This document shows, in pieces, positions 34,884 through 43,785 of a stretch of DNA of 64,000 nucleotides; the first letter of the stretch is position 1, and each line of letters opens with the position of its first letter. Made by a program: the position numbers and the translations under genes. Under the pieces are notes generated by a model. That model searched no databases and had not been told where the DNA came from. It worked only from the letters and a program-made list of their open reading frames with translations. Source of the stretch: CADCWN01 sp046328475 (GTDB lineage Bacteria > Chloroflexota > Chloroflexia > Thermomicrobiales > CADCWN01); NCBI GenBank assembly GCA_046328475.1, contig JAXLWN010000009.1, positions 1 through 64,000 on the forward strand, read 5' to 3'.

Positions 34884-34959
34884 CATTGTGAGCATACCTA
34901 ACCTGGGCGGCGATGCATGCGCGATGTTCAGCCCGGCAGGCACCGAAGAGGATAGCGAC

Positions 34960-35637
34960 ATGCTGGCGACGAGCGAGCGAGAGCAGGGTACCGAGCGGCT
35001 GATGGAACCCGGACGCGGTGTCTACGACACTCACCGGGCAGCTGCCCTTTCCGGAGTCCCCGCTTCAACGTTGCACTACTGGGCGCGCACCGGGCTCTAT
35101 GCGCCGTCGATCGCTCCAGGGCCACGCACCCGCCTCTGGTCGTGGGCCGATCTCCTCGCGTTGCGCGCGATCGACTGGTTCCGCAAAGGTGACGAATCGC
35201 GTGCTCGGGCCAGTGTCGCCACAATCCGCCTTGCCCTCGTAGAACTGGAACATGCCGGGTATTTGCGCGATGAGCTCGCTCGTATCCTGGCGATTTCCGG
35301 TACCGACGGCAAACTCTACCTCCAACTGCCGGATCGCACCGTTCAGGCACAGCCTGGCGGGCAATACCTGATTGAGGGCATGCTACCGCTTGTCGCTCCT
35401 TATAGGAGTGCTCCCGATCTTCTCCAGCCTCGCCCCCTCTTGCGGATTATCCCAGGCAAACTCCATGGCGAGCCGCACATCGTCGGCACACGCATCCCCT
35501 CAATGACGATCGGCGGTCTGGACGACGCCGGGTTCGATCTGGAGCAGATCCGCGCAATGTATCCCGACGCTACCCCGGACGCACTACGCGAGGCTATCGC
35601 CTTCGAGCGGTCGTTGATTTCCCCGACTGCTGCGTAG
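34960..35637 (+). CDS. MerR-like HTH fused to DUF433: probable antitoxin
   Basis: 225 residues from ATG 34960, with AGAGGA seven bases upstream; GTG 34889 is an alternative. Residues ~18-80 form a MerR-type HTH (YDTHRAAALSGVPASTLHYWARTGLYAP). The C-terminal ~80 residues are DUF433 (PLLRIIPGKLHGEPHIVGTRIPSMTIGGLDDAGFDLEQIRAMYPDATPDALREAIAFE), a VapB-like domain found as antitoxin with DUF5615/PIN-like toxins. The toxin gene starts 12 bases downstream. The DNA-binding domain suggests autoregulation of the pair, fitting the sharp promoter. Confidence 0.78.
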   Translation: MLATSEREQGTERLMEPGRGVYDTHRAAALSGVPASTLHYWARTGLYAPSIAPGPRTRLWSWADLLALRAIDWFRKGDESRARASVATIRLALVELEHAGYLRDELARILAISGTDGKLYLQLPDRTVQAQPGGQYLIEGMLPLVAPYRSAPDLLQPRPLLRIIPGKLHGEPHIVGTRIPSMTIGGLDDAGFDLEQIRAMYPDATPDALREAIAFERSLISPTAA

Positions 35638-35649
35638 CGAGTTACTTCG

Positions 35650-36123
35650 ATGCACTTCGTGCGCGATCAAAACTTCCCATTCCAGGCGACGGGGCTTCCC
35701 TGGCCACGCGGCGTCGAGGTAAGTTCGCTCCAAACCATCGCCCCGGAGTTCACCCGCGATCATGACGACTGGGAGATCTTTCGCGCACTCCAACGGCGTG
35801 GCGACGTAGACGGCTTCATCACCAACGATTCCAGCCTCCTCTATTTGCCGCGCGAGATGGTGATGCTATCGCACACGCGTCTCACACTGGTCGTGACCGA
35901 CGCGCTTGGCCATGATCCGCTCGGTGCAACGGGCTTGCTCATGCTCCACCTGCCGCAGATCGCGAAGCAGTCACACCCAGTTCCGCGCATTTACGTCCTC
36001 AAGCGCCCTGGCCTGCACCTGACCAGACTTCGCGCGCACATCGACATCCTCGCCGCGCGGGAAGGCATTCCTGGGAATGCCCTAATGAACCGCGAACTTG
36101 CTGAGATTGCTCGCATTCCGTAA
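35650..36123 (+). CDS. PIN-like (DUF5615-type) toxin partner
   Basis: 157 residues from ATG 35650. The N-terminus HFVRDQNFPFQATGLPWP, then HDDWEIFRALQRRGDVDGFITNDSSLLYL, places acidic residues (RDQNF, DDWE, ITND) in the order of PIN-like ribonuclease domains of the DUF5615/Mut7-C group. A small C-terminal extension follows. Partner of the DUF433 protein upstream: cognate antitoxin-toxin order, 12-base gap. Likely an RNA-cleaving toxin. No membrane segment. Confidence 0.7.
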   Translation: MHFVRDQNFPFQATGLPWPRGVEVSSLQTIAPEFTRDHDDWEIFRALQRRGDVDGFITNDSSLLYLPREMVMLSHTRLTLVVTDALGHDPLGATGLLMLHLPQIAKQSHPVPRIYVLKRPGLHLTRLRAHIDILAAREGIPGNALMNRELAEIARIP

Positions 36124-36259
36124 TTGACCAGTAAGTATTACGCATCCCCCTCACTCGAAACCGCAAGGGCACATCCGCGCGATCAGAACTGGCGTCGATC
36201 TTGCACTTGTGCCGCAGGATAACGACGCCGCACTCCGGCGAGCGACGAGGGAGGACCCA

Positions 36260-37120
36260 ATGGCAGGCAGCAGCAACATGACCATGGTGCGGGCCGAGCA
36301 CCAGGCGCGCGAATCGGCCCGCAAGGCCAGCCCGTGGCTAATCGGCCTCGGGCGTTTGGGGCACGCGGCGAAAGGCGTGGTCTACCTCCTGATCGGCGCG
36401 CTCGCGGTGCAAGTCGCGCTCGGTCGCGGCGGCGAGATGACCGACACCAAAGGCGCACTCGTCCGTATCGCCCAGGCCCCCTTCGGACGCTTCCTCTTGA
36501 TCGCCATGGCCGTCGGGATCGCCGGCTTTGTGCTCTGGCGCGCACTCCAGGCGCTCCTCGACACCGACAACGAGGGGACCGACGCCAAAGGGCTTGCCAC
36601 GCGCCTTGGCTACGTCGGCAGCGCCGTCGCCTACACCACCCTCGCGCTCAGCGCCGTCCAACTGCTCCGCACCGGCAGCGCCGGGAAGAACACCACGCAA
36701 TCGACCCAGGACTGGACCGCGAAACTGCTGGACAAACCCTTCGGCCAGTTCCTCGTCGGCGTGGCTGGCCTCGTCGTCATCGGCCTCGGCGGCTACCAGC
36801 TCTACAAAGGCGTCAAAGCTAAATTCCGCGAAGACCTCGAACTCGGCAAACTCGGCCCGACCGAGAACAACTGGGTCACGCGCCTCGGCCAACTCGGCCA
36901 CATCGCGCGCGGCCTCGTCTTCGGCCTGATCGGCCTCTTCCTGATCGTCGCCGCCCTCCACCACAACCCCGACGAAGCGCGCGGCATCGACAGCACCCTC
37001 GCCACCCTCGCCCAGCAACCCTTCGGCCCCTGGCTCCTCGGCGCTGTCGCCCTCGGCTTCGTCGCCTACGGCCTCTACATGTTCGCCGAAGCCCGCTACC
37101 GCCGCATGGTCGTCACCTAA
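36260..37120 (+). CDS. DUF1206 integral membrane protein
   Basis: 286 residues from ATG 36260 with GGGAGGA upstream. Three repeats of the ~70-residue DUF1206 unit, each with two membrane helices: LIGLGRLGHAAKGVVYLLIG, ATRLGYVGSAVAYTTLAL and TRLGQLGHIARGLVFGLIG. Found in many actinobacteria, cyanobacteria and Chloroflexota; function unknown. Isolated gene. Confidence 0.85.
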   Translation: MAGSSNMTMVRAEHQARESARKASPWLIGLGRLGHAAKGVVYLLIGALAVQVALGRGGEMTDTKGALVRIAQAPFGRFLLIAMAVGIAGFVLWRALQALLDTDNEGTDAKGLATRLGYVGSAVAYTTLALSAVQLLRTGSAGKNTTQSTQDWTAKLLDKPFGQFLVGVAGLVVIGLGGYQLYKGVKAKFREDLELGKLGPTENNWVTRLGQLGHIARGLVFGLIGLFLIVAALHHNPDEARGIDSTLATLAQQPFGPWLLGAVALGFVAYGLYMFAEARYRRMVVT

Positions 37121-37150
37121 TCCCACACCACCATCTATCGGCCAGCCCCT

Positions 37151-37195
37151 ACCCCTCTCCTGCTACGAGAGGGTGGCCGCCGCAACGGCCGGGTG
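37151..37195 (+). repeat. Double-hairpin repeat CCCTCTCC / GGCCGCC
   Basis: First stem CCCTCTCC...GAGAGGG, second stem GGCCGCCG...CGGCC, then GGGTG. Eight relatives in the window; this copy lies between convergent genes. Confidence 0.7.
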
Positions 37196-37205
37196 CAGTC
37201 CAACC

Positions 37206-37258
<53 letters not shown>

Positions 37259-37262
<4 letters not shown>

Positions 37263-38125
37263 TTAAACGCCACCACCCCAAACGCCTCCTGCCGCCGGTC
37301 CACCCGCGCGAACCCCGCCTCCTTCAGCCGCCGCACCACCCCGCGCGCGATCCCCGCGCCCGCCTTGCTCTCCAGACTCCCGATGTAGTGGAAGAGCCGA
37401 CCATTCCGGCGCAGCACCCGGTACAACTCGCGGTAAAACGCGCCCGAATAGAGCTGCCCCGCCAGGCTGAACACCGGCGGATCGTGAATAATCCGCGTGA
37501 ACGACTCATCCGGCAGCCCCGGCAGCACCTCATACGCATCGCCGATCACCTGCCGGATCTTCGGATCGGCGAACAACGCCCGCGACCACGGATTGCGCCG
37601 CGCGATCGCCAGCGTCGTCGGATCGATCTCGATCGTCACCACCTCCTCCACCTGCGGCGACTTCGCCGCCTCGATCGCCGTATAGCCCAGCCCGGTGGAG
37701 GTATCGAGCACCCGACCCCGCAGCGGCGCGGCGGCGCGCACCTTCGTCAGCGTGTCGCGCATCGGATCGGTCCCCTTGATCCGGTGCATGCTGAACCCGC
37801 CGATCAGCAGCGTCGGCGCACCCGCCGTCGGGAAGAGGCTGTAATGGCGACTCATCGCCTCCGAAAACTGCCCGATCCGCTCGATCGTGCCCTCCGCCAG
37901 CAGCGCGAAGCACGCCGTCTCCTCCCCGGCGATCTCCTCCACATCCGCCCAGGCCAGCACCCGCCCATCCGGCAGCCGCACCCCCTCGTCTCCCAGACCG
38001 AGCACCACCGTGCTCAGCCCAAGATCGAGCGTCGTCGTCGCCGTCGAGAGCCCCGCCGCCCGCGCATCGAGCAACGTCCGCGCCTGCGCCCGCGAAAGTA
38101 CCTCTGGCTGCTCGTCCGTCGGCAT
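37259..38125 (-). CDS. COG2521-type predicted SAM methyltransferase
   Basis: 288 residues from ATG 38125. The central and C-terminal part follows the COG2521 pattern closely: MHRIKGTDPMRDTLTKV, RVLDTSTGLGYTAIEAAK (SAM motif I), VVTIEIDPTTLAIARRNPWS, then IIHDPPVFSLAGQLYSGAFY with the catalytic-type DPP, YRVLRRNGRLFHYIGS and RGVVRRLKEAGF. First described in archaea; the DPP motif is typical of enzymes methylating planar nitrogens of nucleic acids or of polyamine-type transferases. Substrate unknown. Its stop lies in the heptamer array. Confidence 0.82.
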
Positions 38126-38421
38126 TGCTTCCCACACCCTCCGCGCCGCGCATCCTACCGCCAGGGAGACTACTGGCGGGCCACTCCTGCCGCAGACGGT
38201 CATCCCCTAGCAGGAAAGTACTACACCCAACGGCGTAATTTCCGACTTAAGCAGGATATTCGCCCGCCAGATCGCCCGCTATGATCTGGTCAGCGAGTTG
38301 TTGTTGACATTCGCCTCGCCCGCGCGGCGTGCGGGCTCGCAATGCTCAGGCCCGTGCCGCCAGCGGGCCGGACAATCCCTGTGGTGCGCGCCGTGCGTCC
38401 CCGGGATGAGGGAAAAGCTTG

Positions 38422-39270
38422 ATGATCACCGCCGTTGATCTGAATTGCGACATGGGCGAAGGCTACGGCCCCTACGCCTACGGCAACGACGAGGCGATGC
38501 TCGACTTCGTCAGCTCCGCCAACATCGCCTGCGGCTTCCACGCCGGCGACCCCCGCCTGATGGGCGAGACCGTCGCGCTGGCGATCGAGAAGGGCGTCGG
38601 CGTCGGTGCCCACCCCAGCTTCCCCGACCGCGTCGGCTTCGGGCGGCGCGACATGGTGATGACGCCCGACGAAATCTCCACCGACCTCCTCTACCAACTC
38701 GGCGCGCTCGACGCCTTCTGCCGCAGCGCCGGGACCACCCTGCGCCACGTCAAGCCCCACGGCGCGCTCTACAACCGTCTCGCCGTCGACAACGCCCTGG
38801 CGAAGGCCGCCGCGCAGACCCTCGCCCTCTATCGCCGCGACCTCGTCCTCGTCGGCCTGCCCAACTCCGCCATCGAGCGCGCCGCGCACGCCGTCGGCGT
38901 CCCCTTCGCGCGCGAGGGCTACGCCGATCGCGCCTACAACCCCGACGGCACCCTCGTCTCCCGGCGCGTCCCCGGCGCGGTCATCACCGACCCCGCCCAG
39001 GTCGCCCGCCGCGCCGTCCGCCTCGCCCTGCGCGGCAAGGTCGCCACCATCACCGGCGACGAGATCGACCTGCCGATCGACACCATCTGCCTCCAGGGCG
39101 ACAGCGACATCGGCGTCGAACTGGCCGAGACCATCCGCGACGCCCTCTCCGCGAGCGGCGTTGCCGTCATCCCCGTCAGCGATGTCCTCTCCCTCAAAGC
39201 CCGCCCCGGCCGCCAGGGCGAACGCGCCCCCATCGACGCCATGCTCCCCAACTACAACCTCAATCGGTAA
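38422..39270 (+). CDS. pxpA: 5-oxoprolinase subunit A (LamB/YcsF family)
   Basis: 282 residues from ATG 38422 (GAGGGA upstream; TTG 38419 possible). Signature DLNCDMGEGYGPYAYGND at the start, ANIACGFHAGDP, GVGVGAHPSFPDRVGFGRR, HVKPHGALYN and ICLQGDS: the complete PxpA/YcsF family. With PxpB and PxpC it forms the ATP-dependent prokaryotic 5-oxoprolinase that recycles pyroglutamate to glutamate. The other two subunits are not neighbours here, so they may be elsewhere. Confidence 0.9.
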   Translation: MITAVDLNCDMGEGYGPYAYGNDEAMLDFVSSANIACGFHAGDPRLMGETVALAIEKGVGVGAHPSFPDRVGFGRRDMVMTPDEISTDLLYQLGALDAFCRSAGTTLRHVKPHGALYNRLAVDNALAKAAAQTLALYRRDLVLVGLPNSAIERAAHAVGVPFAREGYADRAYNPDGTLVSRRVPGAVITDPAQVARRAVRLALRGKVATITGDEIDLPIDTICLQGDSDIGVELAETIRDALSASGVAVIPVSDVLSLKARPGRQGERAPIDAMLPNYNLNR

Positions 39271-39304
39271 GCACCAGGTAACCAGTAACGAGGGCCGAAG
39301 AACG

Positions 39305-39413
39305 GTTGAAAGGTTCGAAAGTTCGAAAGTTCAAATGCCACCGCCCCAACCTTCGAACCTTCGAACCTTCGAACCGTCTCTCCTCGTTACTCGTTACTCG
39401 TTACTCGTTACTC
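39305..39413. repeat. Facing octamer arrays (GTTCGAAA / CGAACCTT) and heptamer array GTTACTC (x4)
   Basis: GTTGAAAG, GTTCGAAA, GTTCGAAA and GTTCAAAT at 39305-39336 face about three CGAACCTT units at 39347-39376 (complementary, hairpin-forming). Then GTTACTC is repeated four times at 39386-39413; the DUF971 stop overlaps its last unit. Confidence 0.82.
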
Positions 39414-39732
39414 ATCCCTCATTCCTCGTCACCCCCTCCCCTAGCTCCCTCAGATACTGGTACGTATAAATCCCCGTATTGTGCCCGTCATACCAGATCG
39501 GCATCACCGCGTAATGCCCCACCTGCTGCAAATCGACCAACTCCGTCTGCTCCGGCGTCAGCCGATCCGTAAAATCGAGCTCCCCCGGCCGCCCCATCTC
39601 CCCCCGGCACTGCGCGCAGGGACAGGCCCAGCGCAGCTGCTCGAAGTCATAGACACTCTCCACCCCATCGGCCCACTCGATCCGCAGCAACCGCGTATCG
39701 ACATCGGCGGTAATCGCCACCGGTTCGGGCAT
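39412..39732 (-). CDS. DUF971 family protein
   Basis: 106 residues from ATG 39732 (ATG 39744 also possible). Pattern: LLRIEWADGVESVYDFEQLRWACPCAQCRGE, then VGHYAVMPIWYDGHNTGIYTYQYLREL, the DUF971/gamma-butyrobetaine hydroxylase N-terminal-like domain, with CxCxxC-type cysteines that bind zinc. Small members are associated with Fe-S or NifU-like processes in some genomes; function here unknown. The stop lies in the GTTACTC array. Confidence 0.82.
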   Translation of the reverse strand: MPEPVAITADVDTRLLRIEWADGVESVYDFEQLRWACPCAQCRGEMGRPGELDFTDRLTPEQTELVDLQQVGHYAVMPIWYDGHNTGIYTYQYLRELGEGVTRNEG

Positions 39733-39860
39733 CGTTCGGCCCATCCTCGTGCCCCCGCAACCTAAAGCGCCAAGCGCCCCCACACGTCCGACGCCACACC
39801 CGCATCGCATCGCCCCAGTATAGCCTGTCCGCCACATCCCCCTCCGCCGCAGCCCACGCG

Positions 39861-40110
39861 GTGGCTGATAACCGCGAGCCGTGGGTCAACCTGACCCGCG
39901 CCGGGTACCCGCTTGCGGGTGGGGTTTCGTGGCCCGCAGGCCCCAGTCGCGGGTTCAACCGCCGATGCACCATTCTCAATCGCCAACGTACTTCCCACGG
40001 CAAACTGACGACTACTCATCCCCAGCCGACCCGCCTCATCGAGTCCGCGCAGGCGGACTTTGCGGACCCCGCAGGGTCCTTCGGCCGGGATTTCAATCCA
40101 ACGGCAAACC
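39861..40110. repeat. Hairpin-rich non-coding stretch
   Basis: Successive short inverted repeats: ACCCGCTTGCGGGT, GGCCCGCAGGCC, GTCCGCGCAGGCGGAC and GGACCCCGCAGGGTCC. No open frame here has a start signal or family resemblance. Looks like a composite of palindromic repeats upstream of the DNA-alkylation-repair-like gene. Confidence 0.5.
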
Positions 40111-40211
40111 CCACCCTCGCCACCCACCTTCACCATCCTGCTACCATTACCCCAATCGCGCCTCCACACCGCGACCCGAGTAACCGCCAGCGCACCACCG
40201 AAAGGCCCCCC

Positions 40212-41311
40212 ATGCCAACAGCCGAACAACTCCTCGGCCTCGCCGCCGTCCATCGACTCATCACCTCCCTCGAACAAGCCGCCCCCGGCCTCCCACTCAC
40301 CGCCCTGCGCGAATGCGCCGCCACCCTCGCCCCCAAAGCCTTCCGCGAGCGCGTCGATGCCACCCGTGACGCCCTCCTCGCCGACCTCCCGGCCGACTAC
40401 GACCAATTCGCCGCCATCATCCGCACCGCGCTGCGCGATCCCCACTTCACCGGCTGGCTGATCGCCCCCGTCGCCGAAGCCGTCACCGCCCGCGCCCTCG
40501 CCGCGTCACACCCCACCACCTTCGACGCCGGCCTCGCCCTCCTCGCCGACCTCACCCCGCGCTTCACCGCCGAGTTCGCCATCCGCCCCTTCCTCGCCGC
40601 CGACCTCGACCGCACCCTCGCCACCGTCCTCACCTGGACCACCCACCCCGACGAGCATGTGCGCCGCCTCGCCAGCGAAGGCACCCGGCCGCGCCTCCTG
40701 GCGCAGCAGGTCCCCACCATCCTCGCCCGCCCCGACTCCACCCTCCCCATCCTGCACGCCCTCTACCGCGACCCCTCCGAATACGTCCGCCGCTCCGTCG
40801 CCAACCACCTCAACGACCTCAGCCGCGCCCACCCCGACCTCACCGCCCAAATCGCCACCCGCTGGCTGTCCAACCCCGACGAAAACACCACCCGACTTGT
40901 CCGCCACGCCCTTCGCACCTTGATCAGCAGGCCACCCGCACGCCCTCGCCCTTCGGCTTCACCCCGCTCCCCGGACTCATCATCTCCGGCCCGCGCCTCG
41001 CCATCACCACCGTCTCCGTTGGCGACCCCCTCACCTTCGATTTCACCCTGAAAACCGCGACGCAGCGCCGTCCTCGTCGCCATCGACTACATCATCTACC
41101 ACCAGAAAGCCAACGGCACCCAGACACCCAAAGTCTTCAAACTCACCACCAAAACCCTCGCCCCCGGCGAATCAATCACCCTCGCCCGCAAACACTCCTT
41201 CAAACCGATCACCACCCGCACCTACCACCCCGGCGAACACGCCCTCGCCCTCCCAGATCAACGGCACCCCCCACCACCCCCACCCCCTTCCACCTCCTCA
41301 CTCCCGAATAA
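40212..41311 (+). pseudogene. DNA alkylation repair (AlkD-like HEAT) protein with C-terminal beta domain, frameshifted
   Basis: From ATG 40212 the first ~236 residues form HEAT-like helical repeats: YDQFAAIIRTALRDPHFTGWLIAP, HPDEHVRRLASEGTRPRLLA, PILHALYRDPSEYVRRSVANHLNDLSRAHPDL, the latter two typical of the DNA alkylation repair family. Around 40925 and again near 41055 the frame slips. The continuation is recognisable in other frames (LPGLIISGPRLAITTVSVGDPLTFDFTLK and IDYIIYHQKANGTQTPKVFKLTTKTLAPGESI) and ends at TAA 41309-41311. This C-terminal beta-sandwich is known in ~370-residue members. Role: base-excision of alkylated bases or, in divergent members, unknown. Confidence 0.7.
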
Positions 41312-41345
41312 TTACCTCCACCACCATCCCTCGGATTGCACACTC

Positions 41346-41394
41346 ACCCTCTCCTGCGAGGGAGAGGGGGCCGCCATAGCGGCCGGGTGAGGTC
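41346..41394 (+). repeat. Double-hairpin repeat, first of three in tandem
   Basis: CCCTCTCCTGCGAGGGAGAGGG hairpin, then GGCCGCCATAGCGGCC hairpin, then GGGTGAGG. Confidence 0.75.
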
Positions 41395-41452
41395 CGCGGC
41401 CTGCGCCCAGCACCCGCCTTCACCCTAGCCACCCGCGTCCCCAGAATCCCAA

Positions 41453-41605
41453 ACCCTCTCCTCCTCGGGGGAGGGTCGCCGCCGCAGCGGCGGGGAGGGG
41501 TCAATGCCTCCGCCGAGCACTCTCTTCGTCATCCTCACACTCCGTCCACCACCCCCTCTCCTCGTGGGAGAGGGGGTGCCGCCCGCAGGCGGCGGGGGTG
41601 AGGTC
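41453..41605 (+). repeat. Two more double-hairpin repeats (41453-41502 and 41551-41605)
   Basis: Each has a CCCTCTCC hairpin followed by a GCCGCC...GGCGG hairpin and GGGGAGG or GGTGAGG. Copies are similar in the stems but differ in loops, as expected for structure-conserved REP-like elements. The whole 41312-41781 gap contains no gene. Confidence 0.75.
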
Positions 41606-41611
41606 CGTCCC

Positions 41612-41670
41612 CTCGTCACTCGTTACTCGTTACTACTATCCGACTATCCGACGCCCGACTGCCCGACTCG
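41612..41670. repeat. Mixed heptamer/octamer array CTCGTTA / CCGACTAT
   Basis: CTCGTCA, CTCGTTA, CTCGTTA, CTACTAT, then CCGACTAT, CCGACGC, CCGACTG, CCGACTCG. One array changes unit halfway. Confidence 0.75.
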
Positions 41671-41781
41671 TTCCTCCCAAACACCACCAAATTAATCCAC
41701 TTCATCGCATCCTCCCGCCGTCGCGGCGGATCGCCCGGACGCCAGAACGCCACCCCAAAGCCAAAATACTTGAACCCCACA

Positions 41782-42629
41782 CTACCGACTGGCAGCATCA
41801 AATCCCCTCAGAAAACGCTCACGCGGAATATCGTGCCCCAACGCCGCCAGCGCATCGCGATACACCAGCGCCTCATCCCGCTGAAATAATTCGGCAGGAT
41901 CAGTATAGAGCGGCCCATACCGCGCCTGCTCCCAGTCAATAATCGCCGCGTGCCCATCCCGTGAGCGCACATGATCCCCGTGGAAATCGGCGTGAATCAG
42001 CGTCAGCGCATCCCCTCCCACAACGTCGCCATCTCACGCACAAAACGCGCGGCAGCCTCCTCCATCGCCATCCCGTCATATCAGCAAACTGCGCCCACCA
42101 GATCGCCCCCTTCCTTCGACTCACGCACGCGCCCGTACCAATCGGTATACCCCTCGCCATGCAAGAGATACCGCCAGATAGTACGCCAGCACCCCTGCAC
42201 AATCTTCTCGGCGAAATAGCTCGGGTCGGCGCGCGGCAGCCAGGCAAGCTTCTCCCCCCGACCCAACGCCGCATGATGAATCCCCGCCAGCGCGCGAGCC
42301 GCCGACGCCGCCCGCTCCTCCCTCGGCGGCGCATCGCCGACATGCTCCATCGCCACCAGTTCGGGACCATCGTTCTCAGATCGCGTGTCAGGCTACGCGG
42401 CACCGCCAACCCGCGCCCACCCAGCCACGCAAGCACGCGCCGCTCGATCAACCCCGCAGGTTTGCGACGACCGCCACCTCGACCTGGCCTCGCCCGCGCT
42501 CATAGCTGGCATCGTAGTAGCGCAATGTCGCGCCAGAATACCCCTTGCGCCCCACTCGCGCGCTCCCGCAGCTCCACCAGCCGCCTGCCCGGTGTGAACG
42601 TGGACGCGACGTTCCTCGATTAAGCGCAC
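41782..42629 (-). pseudogene. Phosphotransferase (APH family), multiply frameshifted
   Basis: Pieces in different minus-strand frames line up in order. LRYYDASYERGRGQVEVAVVANLRG and VLAWLGGRGLAVPRSL form the N-lobe (42630-42370), VAMEHVGDAPPREERAASAARALAGIHHAALG follows (to 42090), then LIHADFHGDHVRSRDGHAAIIDWEQARYGPLYTDPAELF (42000-41880) with the HADFHxxH catalytic loop and the IDWE metal loop. At least three frameshifts separate them. The 5' end contains a GGTGTGAACGTGGAC element (42591-42605). Third APH-like gene in the window. Confidence 0.65.
42591..42605 (+). repeat. Dispersed 15-bp word at the 5' end of the broken phosphotransferase
   Basis: An exact copy on the plus strand, antisense to the remnant gene. 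Confidence 0.85.
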
Positions 42630-42650
42630 GCTCCTCGCCCAACCTACCTC

Positions 42651-43459
42651 CTACTCCTCGGCGGGCTTCGGCTGCGGACGCCACCGTCCGACGCCAGATC
42701 GCGCGCAAACGGCGCATTCCCCGCCGTCAACCCCCCATCCACCGGAATCGTCGCCCCCACTCAGCCAGGACGCCTCATCCGAGGCCAGGAACAGCGCCGC
42801 ATTCGCGATATCTTCCGGCCTCCCGATCCGCCCCAGCGGATACCAGCTCGTCAGCCGCTCCACAAACCCCGGATTGTTCGCGAAATGCGCCTCCCACCCC
42901 GGCGTGCGGATCGTCCCCGGACAGATGCAATTGCGCGAATCCCGTACTGCCCATACTTGATCGCCAGATTCTGCGTGAAATTCACCAATCCCCTTCGCGG
43001 CGGCATATCCCTCCTCACCAATCCCGAACAGCCCATTCACCGACGAAATATTGACGATTGCCCCGCCCCCCGCTCTGATCATCTGCGGCACAAACGCCTT
43101 CGCGCACAGATACGCACTCTTCAGCACCACATCAAAATTCCGATCCCCAGGTCTCCCTCATCAATCTCGCGAATATCGTCCCCAAACGACCGCCCACTAT
43201 TCATCAAAAATATCCACCTGCCCGAACGCCCCAGCGCCCGCTCCGCCACCCGCCACTCCCCGCCGCCAGCGACATCCATGAACCCCGATCGCCTCCCCCC
43301 AGCCGCCACAATCCGCGCCGCCACCTCCTCCGCCCGCTCCGCAATCACCATCCCCCACCACCACCCGCGCCCCCCCCTCGCAAACCGCCCCGCCGTCGTC
43401 CCCCAATCCCCCGGCCCCCCACCCCCCGTAATCACCGCCACCTTCCCCGCCAGCCGCAT
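42651..43459 (-). pseudogene. Short-chain dehydrogenase/reductase, frameshifted
   Basis: From ATG 43459: RLAGKVAVITGGGGPGDWG (Rossmann NAD(P) loop), later KSAYLCAKAFVPQMIRAGGGAIVNISSVNGLFG, then EEGYAAAKGIG with the catalytic YxxxK, CICPGTIRTPGWE and IGRPEDIANAALFLASDEASW. All SDR landmarks occur in order but in several frames (shifts near 43390, 43130, 42940, 42750). Probably an NAD(P)-dependent alcohol/ketone oxidoreductase when intact. Confidence 0.7.
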
Positions 43460-43532
43460 CGCTCACCCCCAACACTGAAGTCACACCCACAAACCGGCAC
43501 ACCCCTGCCGCGCGCCCGTTCGGTAGGGGCGG

Positions 43533-43558
43533 GTCTCAGACCCGCTCTCGTCGGAACA
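43533..43558. repeat. Palindrome GGGCGGGTCTCAGACCCGC
   Basis: Same family as 10672 and 27174. Confidence 0.6.
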
Positions 43559-43599
43559 GCACTAACCTCAACCTTCACCACCCGCTCCCCGAGTACCCC

Positions 43600-43729
43600 A
43601 CCCTCTCCTCATCAGGGAGGTCGCCGCCAGCGGCGGGGTGGGGTCTACCTGGGCGACGGCAATCGACTCGTCCCCGCGATCCCTCCCCCTTTGGGGGAGG
43701 GTCGCTGCCCGCAGGCAGCGGGGAGGTCG
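43600..43729 (+). repeat. Two double-hairpin repeats (43600-43645 and 43681-43729)
   Basis: CCCTCTCCTCATCAGGGAGG + CGCCGCCAGCGGCGG; and CCCCCTTTGGGGGAGGG + CTGCCCGCAGGCAG. Same orientation as the copies at 41346-41605. Confidence 0.7.
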
Positions 43730-43737
43730 TCCCTCCC

Positions 43738-43785
43738 CTTACGACTTACGACTTACGCTCTCACGTCCCCGTCCACGTTCACACC
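43738..43785. repeat. Heptamer array CTTACGA (x3) and the 15-bp word at the glcD end
   Basis: CTTACGA units at 43738-43758 provide stop codons (TAA) on the minus strand. 13 bases further, 43771-43785 is an exact reverse copy of GGTGTGAACGTGGAC, inside the natural C-terminus, where one frame reads LRVGVNVDGDVRA then TAA. Confidence 0.82.

Noticed and set aside
39305..39376. tRNA T-loop-like GGTTCGAA sequences
   Set aside because: They belong to an octamer tandem array; no acceptor, D or anticodon stem can be formed around them.
41612..41670. Possible CRISPR array
   Set aside because: Units are 7-8 bases without spacers; no repeat of 24-37 bases and no cas gene in the window.
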